Origin: Gammaproteobacteria bacterium | Lineage (GTDB): Bacteria; Pseudomonadota; Gammaproteobacteria; PS1; Pseudothioglobaceae | Reading direction: 5' to 3' | Assembly: GCA_029941485.1 (NCBI GenBank) | Contig: JAPYOZ010000019.1 | Location: 1 to 16,580 of the forward strand | DNA length: 16,580 nt | Shown: piece after piece, positions 5,857 through 13,596 of the stretch | Layout: every line of letters starts with the position of its first letter | Position numbering within the stretch: the stretch's first letter is position 1 | Program-made: the position numbers and the translations under genes | Notes under the pieces: generated by a model | The model's database searches: none | Seen by the model: the letters and a program-made list of their open reading frames with translations, nothing else | What the model was told of the DNA's origin: nothing

Positions 5857-7749
5857 TTATTCCTCTTTAACTAATTTTATAAACGCCTCTATCGACATAG
5901 AACCTAAATCCTCACCGCCACGTTTACGCACTGAAATCTCATCGTTTTCCATTTCTCTACCACCCGCCACCAAAATATACGGATAACGTTGCATGGAATG
6001 CTCGCGTATTTTAAAGCCTATCTTCTCATTTCGCAAGTCCGAAACCACTCTAAGCCCTTGTTTTTTTAACTTTTTCTCAACATCAGCAACAAAATCATGC
6101 TGTTTTTCAGAAATATTCAGAATAACCGCTTGAATTGGCGCTAACCAAGATGGAAACGCACCCTCGTAATGTTCGATCAAAATACCGACAAACCGCTCAA
6201 GTGAACCGACAATCGCACGGTGCAACATTACTGGGGTTTGCTTTGAGTTATCTTCAGCAATATATTGCGCATCAAGACGCTCTGGCATTGAAAAATCAAC
6301 CTGCAAGGTGCCACATTGCCATTCGCGATCTAAGCAATCTTTAAGTACAAACTCAATCTTAGGGCCGTAAAATGCACCTTCACCTTCTTGTAAATCCCAC
6401 TGAATGCCTTTGGCATCTAGCGCTTCTGCTAATGCAGCCTCCGCACGATCCCACACCTCATCCGAACCCACGCGATTTTCAGGGCGTGTTGAAAGCTTGA
6501 TATCAACATTGTCAAAACCAAAATGCTTATAAACATCAAAGGTTAAATCAATAAACGTAGATACTTCATCTTGAATTTGATCAGCAGTACAAAAAATATG
6601 CCCATCATCTTGTACAAAGTTACGCACGCGCATGATGCCGTGGAGTGTACCTGATGGCTCATTACGATGGCATGAGCCAAACTCTGCCAAGCGCAATGGC
6701 AAATCACGATACGATTTAAGGCCTTGATTGTAAATTTGAATATGTGCTGGGCAATTCATTGGCTTAACCGCATAGTCTCGGTTTTCACTGCTGGTGGTAA
6801 ACATGGCGTCACCAAATTTATCCCAATGGCCTGATTTTTCCCAAAGTGTTCGATCAATTAACTGTGGCGTGTGCACCTCTTTGTAGTCATTATCTCTAAA
6901 AACACCACGCATATATTGCTCAACAATTTGATACAGCGTCCAGCCTTTTTCATGCCAAAACACCATACCTGGCGCTTCTTCTTGCATATGAAATAAGTCT
7001 TGCGTTTTACCAATTTTTCGATGATCACGCTTTTCAGCCTCTTCTAGGCGATATAGATAATCTTTAAGATCGTCTTTGCTCGCCCAAGCTGTACCATACA
7101 CACGCTGTAGCATTTCATTGTTAGAATCACCACGCCAGTATGCGCCGGCTAATTTCATCAATTTAAAGGCTTTTAATTTAGCAGTTGAAGGCACATGAGG
7201 GCCACGACACAAGTCAATAAAGTCACCTTGTTGATACAAAGACAATGCTTGGTCTGCAGGAATAGACTCAATAATTTCAGCCTTATAGTGCTCACCTTTG
7301 TCTTTAAAGAATTGTACCGCTTCATCACGTGACATTTCAGAGCGCTCGATCTTAAGGTTTTGCTTAACCAAGTGATTCATATTTTTTTCAATCTTGGCTA
7401 AATCGCCTTCTGAAAAGCCATCTTTATAAGCAAAATCATAGAAAAAACCGTTATCAATCACCGGGCCAATGGTCACTTGTGCATCAGGATAAAGCATCTG
7501 TGTGGCTTGTGCCAAAAGGTGCGCCGTAGAGTGACGAATCACTTCAAGCCCTTCTTTGTCTTTAGCGGTAATAATGGATACCGATACGTCTGCTTCGATT
7601 AAATATGATGCATCAACTAACTCGCCATTCACCTTTCCTGCAAGCGTAGCTTTAGCCAAACCAGAGCCAATCGATTTAGCTACATCGAATACGCTAATAG
7701 CGTTATCGAATGTTTTTTCAGAGCCGTCTGGCAGGGTGATTACCGGCAT
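5857..7749 (-). CDS. thrS: Threonyl-tRNA synthetase
   Basis: Class II synthetase that charges tRNA-Thr and edits Ser-tRNA-Thr in the cytoplasm. I place the start at MPVITLPDGS (ATG at 7749), which equals the E. coli N-terminus. An earlier in-frame ATG at 7821 lies inside recJ and adds 24 residues unlike the family. The resulting 630 residues contain a TGS domain (1-61), an editing domain with HxxxH (H73, H77) and CRGPH (C181, H185), and the catalytic core. Core zinc ligands are C333 (MNCPAH), H384 (QDDGHIFC) and H510 (MLHRAI), within one residue of the E. coli positions. A C-terminal anticodon-binding domain runs from about 535. The usual NCPGH motif reads NCPAH here. No good Shine-Dalgarno precedes 7749. 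The gene lies 46 bases after recJ and 2 bases before infC. Confidence 0.97.
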   Translation of the reverse strand: MPVITLPDGSEKTFDNAISVFDVAKSIGSGLAKATLAGKVNGELVDASYLIEADVSVSIITAKDKEGLEVIRHSTAHLLAQATQMLYPDAQVTIGPVIDNGFFYDFAYKDGFSEGDLAKIEKNMNHLVKQNLKIERSEMSRDEAVQFFKDKGEHYKAEIIESIPADQALSLYQQGDFIDLCRGPHVPSTAKLKAFKLMKLAGAYWRGDSNNEMLQRVYGTAWASKDDLKDYLYRLEEAEKRDHRKIGKTQDLFHMQEEAPGMVFWHEKGWTLYQIVEQYMRGVFRDNDYKEVHTPQLIDRTLWEKSGHWDKFGDAMFTTSSENRDYAVKPMNCPAHIQIYNQGLKSYRDLPLRLAEFGSCHRNEPSGTLHGIMRVRNFVQDDGHIFCTADQIQDEVSTFIDLTFDVYKHFGFDNVDIKLSTRPENRVGSDEVWDRAEAALAEALDAKGIQWDLQEGEGAFYGPKIEFVLKDCLDREWQCGTLQVDFSMPERLDAQYIAEDNSKQTPVMLHRAIVGSLERFVGILIEHYEGAFPSWLAPIQAVILNISEKQHDFVADVEKKLKKQGLRVVSDLRNEKIGFKIREHSMQRYPYILVAGGREMENDEISVRKRGGEDLGSMSIEAFIKLVKEE

Positions 7750-7795
7750 TACAAAATTATCAAAAATAAAAGGCTGTATTTTACCTTGATAAGGC

Positions 7796-9493
7796 TTATT
7801 CTGAGGCGCTAATTTGCTCAACCATCAGTTGTAAATTAGTCGCACCTCGCCAAGTATTAATTGATAATTTATAAGCAATTGTTACTTGTTTGGTGTCAAG
7901 TGGTGCTTGAAAAAAAGCAATTGCATCATGGGTATGGGTATCGCCCATTAATTTGAGTCGGCATTTTAGGTGTTTTTCACCCACCACTTTTTGCTCAACT
8001 ATCTCAAAATTTCCATAAAAAAATGGCTCTTCGAAGCCCTGACCCCAAGGTCCTGAATCGGCCAATAATTGTGCATTATCTAATGAAATATTAAAAGCTT
8101 CTAGCTCACCATCAGTCAGTAGCTCTACGGTTGGAATTTTTGCGTCTAAATGCTGCTTAATGGCTTTTGAAAAAGCGCGTTTAAAATGCCAAAAATCTTC
8201 CGGCTTAATACTTAAACCTGCTGCCATTGCATGACCACCAAATTTTAAAACCAAGCCTGGATTTTGTCGATCGACTAAGTCCAAGAGGTCTTTAATATGC
8301 ACGCTAGGAATTGAACGAATAGAGCCTTTAAGGCAATCACCAGATTTAGCAAATACGGCACAAGGGCAATGGTGCATTTCTTTGAGTTTTCCTGCAACAA
8401 TACCGACAATGCCTTCATGCCAAGATGGGTCAAACAAGCTAATAGCAAACTTGCCTTCACTAACGTCTTGCGCTTTTACAATTTCTTCAGCCTCTGTCTG
8501 GATGCGGTCTTGTTCGGTTCTGCGTTTTTGATTAAATTCTTCTAGCTCTTTGGCGTAACGCCTTGCGTCATTCATGTCGTCCGTGAGCAAACATTTGATA
8601 CCACGGGAAATATCACTCAGACGCCCTGCTGCATTTAGTCTTGGTGCTACAGAAAACCCTAAATCAGAAGCTTGCAGAGTTTCTGCTTGGCGGTTAGAAA
8701 TCTCAAGTAATGCCAAAATACCAGGTGCGCATTGCTTGGCACGAATACGTCGAATCCCTTCTGAAATTAAAATACGATTATTTTGATCAAGCTTAACTAC
8801 ATCCGCTACTGTGCCTAATGCAACCAAGTCTAATACGTGACGAAGATCGGGCAGAGGGATGTTGTTATTAGCAAAGTAATTATTCTTATAAAGGTGGCTT
8901 TTTAAAGATGAAAACAAATAAAAACAGACGCCAACACCGGCTAGATTTTTACTCGGAAAGTCACAATCTTTGAGATTGGGATTGATGATTGCATCTGCTT
9001 TTGGCACTGAATCACTGGGTAGATGATGATCGGTAATAATCACATTGATACCGGCATCTTTAGCCAGATCAGTACCATCAAAACTAGAAATGCCATTATC
9101 AACCGTGATGATTAAATCGGGATGTTTTTCTTTAATGGCTAAATTGACAATTTCTGGGCTAAGGCCATAACCATGCTCGAACCGATTTGGCACCAAGAAA
9201 TCAACCTGTTGGGCACCCATCATTCTTAATGATTTCATTGCGACCACACTGGCTGTTGCACCATCGGCATCAAAATCGCCAATAATTAATATTCTCTTTT
9301 GTTTGATTAATGCTTGCTCTAATAACGATAAAGCTTTGTCTAAATCTAAAAAATTGGGCTTTAATAATTCTGGAAGTGTTAAAGAAAGTTGCGACTCTGC
9401 CACGCCACGAGCCGCATAAATCTTTTTTAAAAAAGTGGGTATATCTTCAGAGTATGACTGATATAGTGTATCGTCAATTACCCTACTTAGCAT
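7796..9493 (-). CDS. recJ: Single-stranded-DNA-specific exonuclease RecJ
   Basis: RecJ degrades single-stranded DNA 5' to 3' in RecF-pathway recombination, mismatch repair and base excision repair. The 565 residues are near the E. coli length of 577. DHH-superfamily motifs for the metal centre are intact: motif I DFDADGATA (D73, D75, D77), motif II VDNGISS (D132), motif III TDHHLP (D155, H156, H157) and LVALGTVADVV. The DHHA1 part shows GIVGIVAGKLKE and KFGGHAMAAGLS, followed by the C-terminal OB-like region (GPWGQGFEEP, VVGEKHLKCRL). The ATG overlaps the end of the upstream DUF1566-like gene by 11 bases, so translation is probably coupled. Placement directly before thrS is not the E. coli arrangement. 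Confidence 0.97.
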   Translation of the reverse strand: MLSRVIDDTLYQSYSEDIPTFLKKIYAARGVAESQLSLTLPELLKPNFLDLDKALSLLEQALIKQKRILIIGDFDADGATASVVAMKSLRMMGAQQVDFLVPNRFEHGYGLSPEIVNLAIKEKHPDLIITVDNGISSFDGTDLAKDAGINVIITDHHLPSDSVPKADAIINPNLKDCDFPSKNLAGVGVCFYLFSSLKSHLYKNNYFANNNIPLPDLRHVLDLVALGTVADVVKLDQNNRILISEGIRRIRAKQCAPGILALLEISNRQAETLQASDLGFSVAPRLNAAGRLSDISRGIKCLLTDDMNDARRYAKELEEFNQKRRTEQDRIQTEAEEIVKAQDVSEGKFAISLFDPSWHEGIVGIVAGKLKEMHHCPCAVFAKSGDCLKGSIRSIPSVHIKDLLDLVDRQNPGLVLKFGGHAMAAGLSIKPEDFWHFKRAFSKAIKQHLDAKIPTVELLTDGELEAFNISLDNAQLLADSGPWGQGFEEPFFYGNFEIVEQKVVGEKHLKCRLKLMGDTHTHDAIAFFQAPLDTKQVTIAYKLSINTWRGATNLQLMVEQISASE

Positions 9494-10034
9494 TTCTTAC
9501 AGCACGAATATAAGAGTCAAAAGATTTGTCGCTACCTTGGGTGCCGCCATAAAAAAATGGCACATCAATGGCTATATCAGCATTAACAGAATCAGAACTC
9601 CAATAAGGCTTTGATTTTGTATTGGGGAAAAGACTAGTATTAATCAATGGTTCGGTGTCGCCATAACGCAGTAGTGTTTTCAGCTCTGCCTCGCTTGGTA
9701 AACGCCAATCAGTTGATTTACACAGAGTATTTTTATTCAGTTCATTGATAAAATATTGAGTGTTGCAAGACTGGGATCGATCACAATTATGACTGTACTC
9801 TCCATCCTCCACGCCCGTTTTTCCATCGAACCAAGTGTAAGTATTTTGATTACCTTGCAAACCTTTTTTTATTTTTTTTACTTCCCATACTAATTTTGAT
9901 TGGTCGTCCAAAACGCAAGACCAATCTTGAGCATTGTGCTTGAGAATATTTCCTTGATCTGAAACTTTAAATAATTTAGCATTAATACCAATGCTCAAAA
10001 ATAAGGTTAATAAAAAAAGTATAGTTTTATTCAT
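9483..10034 (-). CDS. Secreted DUF1566-like (Lcl C-terminal) domain protein
   Basis: A 183-residue protein with a clear Sec signal peptide: basic MNK, a hydrophobic core (TILFLLTLFLSIG) and a likely cleavage after NA at about residue 19. The mature part has the DUF1566/Lcl pattern. This is an opening strand ending in KLVWEVK, then TYTWFDGKTG, the hallmark WRLPSEAELKTLL, YWSSDS and the closing IRAVRN. Four cysteines lie in the mature protein (C39, C84, C90, C104) and could form disulfides after export. DUF1566 domains occur in many exported bacterial proteins of unknown role and are related to lectin-like folds, so no function is assigned. The ATG follows the thiO stop directly (TAAATG) without a Shine-Dalgarno, and the 3' end overlaps recJ. 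It is therefore embedded in the operon. Confidence 0.8.
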   Translation of the reverse strand: MNKTILFLLTLFLSIGINAKLFKVSDQGNILKHNAQDWSCVLDDQSKLVWEVKKIKKGLQGNQNTYTWFDGKTGVEDGEYSHNCDRSQSCNTQYFINELNKNTLCKSTDWRLPSEAELKTLLRYGDTEPLINTSLFPNTKSKPYWSSDSVNADIAIDVPFFYGGTQGSDKSFDSYIRAVRNAK

Positions 10035-11018
10035 TTAATCAGTGATTAGTTGTGTGATTTTGTTAGCGCTCTCAGGTGCCATGTTAAGTCCATTTCTAAA
10101 ATGCCCTGTGTTAATAAACAGATTATCGTATCTTTTGTCTTTTCCCAATATTACTTTAGCAGATTTACTTGCAGGCCTAAATCCTGACCAATGATGTTCA
10201 ACCTCTACGTTTAATAATTCGAGAAAACGCTTAGCAGCAAATTGATGCAAAGACTCTTTTGTGTGTGCGTCAACACTTCTGTCAAAACCCACATCCTCCA
10301 TGGTTGAACCAACTAATATTCTACCATCTACTCTTGGAATAATATAACGACCTTGATCGAGCACAATGTGTTTAATTTTATTAGGTTGGTGTTTAAGAAC
10401 AATCATCTGCCCTTTCATTGGGAAAACATCGCTCTCTAAATCTAATAATTGACTACTCCAAGCACCAGCACACGACACAATACTGTTGGCAAAAAAATCA
10501 CCTTTTGAAGTATGCACACCTAATACCTTATCATCTTTTGTGATTAGGCTATTAACTTGTGCTTGCTCAATTATATCAACTCCTTTGTTAACAATATCAG
10601 CTTTAAGTGATTGCAATAATCTTGGATTTCTAACTTGTGCAACATGGTTAAATAATGCACCTTTTTCGTGCACTTCGTAGCTAATTTGAAAACGTTTAAG
10701 CCATGTTTTAGCCTCAGGAGAATCGTACTCATCCATCATCAATAAGCCGGATTTTTGATACTGCGGATCAATGCCACTAGAATTGTGCAAATCATTACAC
10801 AATTGCTCATAAACTGCTTGTGATTTAAAACTAAGATCATTAGTTAAATCATCATAGTGCCAAGGATAGAGAGGACTGATAATACCGCCACCTGCCCAAG
10901 ATGATTCATGGCCGCACTGCCTTTGATCCAGCAAAACAACGCTCGCCCCTGCAAGGCTTAACGTACGCGCAGTCATCATACCGATGATGCCGCCACCAAC
11001 CACCAAACAATCGCTCAT
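10035..11018 (-). CDS. thiO: Glycine oxidase ThiO (FAD-dependent)
   Basis: FAD-dependent amine oxidase of the D-amino acid oxidase family. ThiO oxidises glycine to iminoacetate (dehydroglycine), the C2-N unit for the thiamin thiazole ring. The N-terminal Rossmann motif VVGGGIIGMMTA binds FAD, with an acidic residue at the end of strand 2 (VVLLDQ). The segment SSWAGGGIISPLYPW is characteristic of ThiO rather than of general DAO enzymes. Further along are CAGAWSS, PMKGQMIVL, GRILVGSTMEDVGFD and the C-terminal GHFRNGLNMAPESA that closes over the flavin. The 327 residues fit the single-domain enzyme with no ThiG fusion. The ATG overlaps the lspA stop as ATGA. No other thiamin gene is in this window. 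A related amine oxidase such as DadA is less likely. Confidence 0.87.
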   Translation of the reverse strand: MSDCLVVGGGIIGMMTARTLSLAGASVVLLDQRQCGHESSWAGGGIISPLYPWHYDDLTNDLSFKSQAVYEQLCNDLHNSSGIDPQYQKSGLLMMDEYDSPEAKTWLKRFQISYEVHEKGALFNHVAQVRNPRLLQSLKADIVNKGVDIIEQAQVNSLITKDDKVLGVHTSKGDFFANSIVSCAGAWSSQLLDLESDVFPMKGQMIVLKHQPNKIKHIVLDQGRYIIPRVDGRILVGSTMEDVGFDRSVDAHTKESLHQFAAKRFLELLNVEVEHHWSGFRPASKSAKVILGKDKRYDNLFINTGHFRNGLNMAPESANKITQLITD

Positions 11019-11476
11019 GATTTTTTTAAATCAGAGAAAATTAACAATACCACACCTAAACTAATCAAAATGTCTGCTACGTTAAAAACTGGCCAATAGA
11101 AAGTCCGATAATGAAGATCAATAAAATCAAGTACAAACCCTTGAGACAAACGATCAATCAAATTACCAATAGCACCTGCCAATAGCATCGACAAAGCGCT
11201 CAACTTTAAAACATACTTTGTATCAACTCTAACCATCCATACAGCAATTACTATACTAACAATAATAGAAACTGCCGATAAAAAATACCTTTGCCATCCT
11301 CCAGCATCCGCCAAAAAACTAAAGGCTGCACCGTAATTATGAACATGCCTTAAACTAAAAAATGGATTAACAACAACTGATTCTCCTGGCTTAATATAGC
11401 CATAAATTAATAATTTTGTTAATTGATCTAATACAACCAAAAATACAACCAATAAAAAATAATACTTTAGTTTCAT
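11015..11476 (-). CDS. lspA: Lipoprotein signal peptidase (signal peptidase II)
   Basis: Inner-membrane aspartyl protease that removes the signal peptide from diacylglyceryl-modified prolipoproteins. I chose the ATG at 11476, giving MKLKYYFLLV and 153 residues (E. coli 164). The earlier in-frame ATG at 11545 lies in the preceding gene and adds 23 non-family residues. Four membrane segments are visible. The family motifs are LDQLTK (residues 16-21), the NYGAAFSFL segment (47-55), GNLIDR with catalytic D108, and FNVADILI with catalytic D135. It starts 2 bases after the stop of a lipoprotein gene, a likely substrate of this enzyme, and overlaps thiO at its end. The Shine-Dalgarno is weak (GGA, 10 bases upstream). 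Confidence 0.96.
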   Translation of the reverse strand: MKLKYYFLLVVFLVVLDQLTKLLIYGYIKPGESVVVNPFFSLRHVHNYGAAFSFLADAGGWQRYFLSAVSIIVSIVIAVWMVRVDTKYVLKLSALSMLLAGAIGNLIDRLSQGFVLDFIDLHYRTFYWPVFNVADILISLGVVLLIFSDLKKS

Positions 11477-11478
11477 CT

Positions 11479-13566
11479 TTATTGATTCCGAAAACGATAA
11501 ATCAAACCCACAAAAATTAACACTAAAAGTGCCATTGGCCACCACACTATTTGATTATTCTTAGTGCGAAATTCATCTCTGATTTGGGGGTTAACCCTCA
11601 AGTATTTGAGTGTATTTCTTGCCATGGCGTGAGGTTTAGAATTGGTCAACCACTCATGATAAAGCCCGTATGATTTAGGAATAAAACCCCAAACCCAAGG
11701 CGCATCCTCTCGTAAAATTGTTACCATTTGATCAATTACTGCTTGACGCTCAATAGAGTTCGGCATATTTTTCATCTTTTCAAATAAAACATCGTAGTTA
11801 GAATTTTGATAATTTGATGCGTTTTCACCACCCGTTTCAACCTTAGAATTTTTACCATAAAGTAAGAATAAAAAATTCTCCGGATCTGGATAATCAGCGT
11901 TCCAACCAAGTCCAAATAATTGAGTTTGGCCTTTACTCATTTTATCTTGTAAGCGGTTGTAACTACTTGGCCTAACAACCAATTGAATGTTTAGCTTTTT
12001 AAATTGCTTTCTAGTCCAATCAAGGTTTGACTGATCATCGGCATCTGTGGCGGTAGTATCGAAATACAAAACTAGGGGTTTATTGGTTTTTGGGTCAATG
12101 CCATTTTCATAGCCTGCTTGTGCTAATAAAGTCTTTGCTTGTGCAATGTCTTTACGCTTAACAACACCGTTAATTCTCTCATAGACAAAAGGATTATAAT
12201 CATCAACATAGCCAAAAATTCCAGCTGGAATTGGGCCGTGAGCTGCACGACCTCGACCATTTCTAAAAATAGAAATACTCTCTTCTTCGTTAATGGCAAT
12301 TGAAATAGCCTGCCTAAGTTTTTTAGCCGATTCACTGTAACCACCAACCACTGAATCAAGCATATTAAATGCAGTGTAGTAAATACTGGCGCTATCGCTA
12401 GTCAACAGACGAATGTCTTTATTGCGCATTCTATCAGCCAAAACGGTTTGTCCTTTTTTTCTAACCTCGATAGCTTGGTCAAAGTTATCCGACGAAATGC
12501 CCGACTGATCGTAATAACCTTGCAAAAACTTATTCCAATAAGGCGTGGTTTCTTTTTCTAATAAAAAGTGCACCCTATTTAAAAAGGGTAATTTCTTGCC
12601 TTGATCAACTAGCAAACTATGTTCAATATCGGATTTTTGCCCTGACTGAGGGTAGTATTCATCGTGAAAATTTGGATTCTTTTCAAGAATCATTTCTTTG
12701 TTTGGATTGTTAACCGTTAATTGGAAAGGCCCCGTGCCTACCGGGTACCAATCCAACACAATATTTTTATCAATCAACCCTGCTTGTGAATAAAAACGAT
12801 CAACTTCAGGTGGTACAGCGGTAAAAAACGGCATTGCTAACCAATACAAAAATTGTTCTTGAATGCCTTTTACTTTGATTGAATAGCTGTATTTATCCAG
12901 TACTTTAACACCCTCAAGCTGATAAGACTCTAAATCAATAAATCCCTTATGTTTTTCATTGACTAATGTGGTGTTTAATTCTGACAAACCAACAATACGT
13001 TCAGCCATTAAACTAAAAATGGGTGAATGTAGTAATGGGTTAGCAAGACGCTTAATCTGGTGTACAAAATCACTTGCCACCAACTCTCTCGTTGACGTTT
13101 GGGCAATGTCACTCAAAACATTAATTTTTCCAAGTTCGTCATCACTTAATGCAAGATTATGCTCGACAAAAGCAGGGTGATTTTGGTACATTACCCCTTC
13201 TTTAATCTGCAAAATGTATTCGGAAAACGCGGCGTCTTTTTTGTTTTTTGGATCAATCTTAATGCCTTCATTGTTATAGTAATACACCTGTGGCATGTCT
13301 TGCAATATTCCAGGTATCAATGCATAAGGACGCTTTAAATAATGATATTGCAATGGTGTTTCATAAACAGATTGAATAAAAGTCCACTCATTCGATGAAT
13401 ACGAACGCGCAGGATCAAGGTGTTTTGGACGATCACGAAAAGAGCTGTAAAGTGTATTATCAAACCTTTGTGAAGCGGAATATGGATTGTTCCAGGGTTC
13501 AGTGCAAGCACTTAATAGCGGTAAAAGAACCCATATCAAAAGCTTTATATGTTTATAATTTGGCAT
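11479..13566 (-). CDS. Family-5 solute-binding lipoprotein (peptide/nickel type), C-terminally anchored
   Basis: A 695-residue protein of the SBP_bac_5 (OppA/DppA-like) family. The signal peptide ends in a lipobox (PLLSAC), so C21 should be lipidated. The binding domain shows SFRDRPKHLDPARSY, SSNEWTFIQSVYETPLQYHY, a central WYPVGTGPFQL, GRGRAAHGPIPAGIFGY and the C-terminal NADYPDPENFLFLLYG. These are the usual landmarks of peptide-binding proteins. It is longer than most (about 540) and ends in a hydrophobic segment at about 673-691 (WWPMALLVLIFVGLIY) with a basic tail, which should span the inner membrane. No permease or ATPase gene lies nearby, so it is an orphan here. It starts divergently from fabI, 30 bases away, and is followed after 2 bases by lspA. 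The ligand cannot be deduced. Confidence 0.87.
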   Translation of the reverse strand: MPNYKHIKLLIWVLLPLLSACTEPWNNPYSASQRFDNTLYSSFRDRPKHLDPARSYSSNEWTFIQSVYETPLQYHYLKRPYALIPGILQDMPQVYYYNNEGIKIDPKNKKDAAFSEYILQIKEGVMYQNHPAFVEHNLALSDDELGKINVLSDIAQTSTRELVASDFVHQIKRLANPLLHSPIFSLMAERIVGLSELNTTLVNEKHKGFIDLESYQLEGVKVLDKYSYSIKVKGIQEQFLYWLAMPFFTAVPPEVDRFYSQAGLIDKNIVLDWYPVGTGPFQLTVNNPNKEMILEKNPNFHDEYYPQSGQKSDIEHSLLVDQGKKLPFLNRVHFLLEKETTPYWNKFLQGYYDQSGISSDNFDQAIEVRKKGQTVLADRMRNKDIRLLTSDSASIYYTAFNMLDSVVGGYSESAKKLRQAISIAINEEESISIFRNGRGRAAHGPIPAGIFGYVDDYNPFVYERINGVVKRKDIAQAKTLLAQAGYENGIDPKTNKPLVLYFDTTATDADDQSNLDWTRKQFKKLNIQLVVRPSSYNRLQDKMSKGQTQLFGLGWNADYPDPENFLFLLYGKNSKVETGGENASNYQNSNYDVLFEKMKNMPNSIERQAVIDQMVTILREDAPWVWGFIPKSYGLYHEWLTNSKPHAMARNTLKYLRVNPQIRDEFRTKNNQIVWWPMALLVLIFVGLIYRFRNQ

Positions 13567-13573
13567 TGCATTA

Positions 13574-13579
13574 ATTATA
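13574..13579 (-). promoter_or_regulatory. Candidate -10 box for the minus-strand operon
   Basis: A TATAAT on the minus strand lies 7 bases upstream of the ATG at 13566 in the 30-base divergent spacer. A transcript from it would be leaderless or nearly so, which fits the absence of a Shine-Dalgarno. No convincing -35 hexamer is visible, so this is tentative. Confidence 0.3.
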
Positions 13580-13586
13580 AATACTT

Positions 13587-13592
13587 AAGGAG
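13587..13592 (+). promoter_or_regulatory. Shine-Dalgarno that fixes the fabI start
   Basis: AAGGAG lies 4 bases before the ATG at 13597. It decides against an in-frame ATG at 13549, which would add 16 residues not found in FabI and would lie inside the divergent gene. Confidence 0.85.
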
Positions 13593-13596
13593 TCTT

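Noticed and set aside
7750..7795. Threonine-tRNA-mimic operator or attenuator before thrS
   Set aside because: Only mutually exclusive 4-bp CCTT/AAGG stems are visible in the 46-base spacer. No anticodon-arm-like structure with a threonine anticodon was recognised.
7750..7821. N-terminal extension of ThrRS from the ATG at 7821
   Set aside because: The extra 24 residues overlap the end of recJ and do not belong to the family; MPVITLPDG at 7749 equals the known N-terminus.
8275..8460. Second minus-strand frame inside recJ
   Set aside because: It overlaps the conserved recJ frame completely and has no recognisable domain or ribosome binding site.
11477..11545. N-terminal extension of LspA from the ATG at 11545
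   Set aside because: The 23 extra residues are read from the 3' end of the binding-protein gene in another frame, and the family begins at MKLKYYF.
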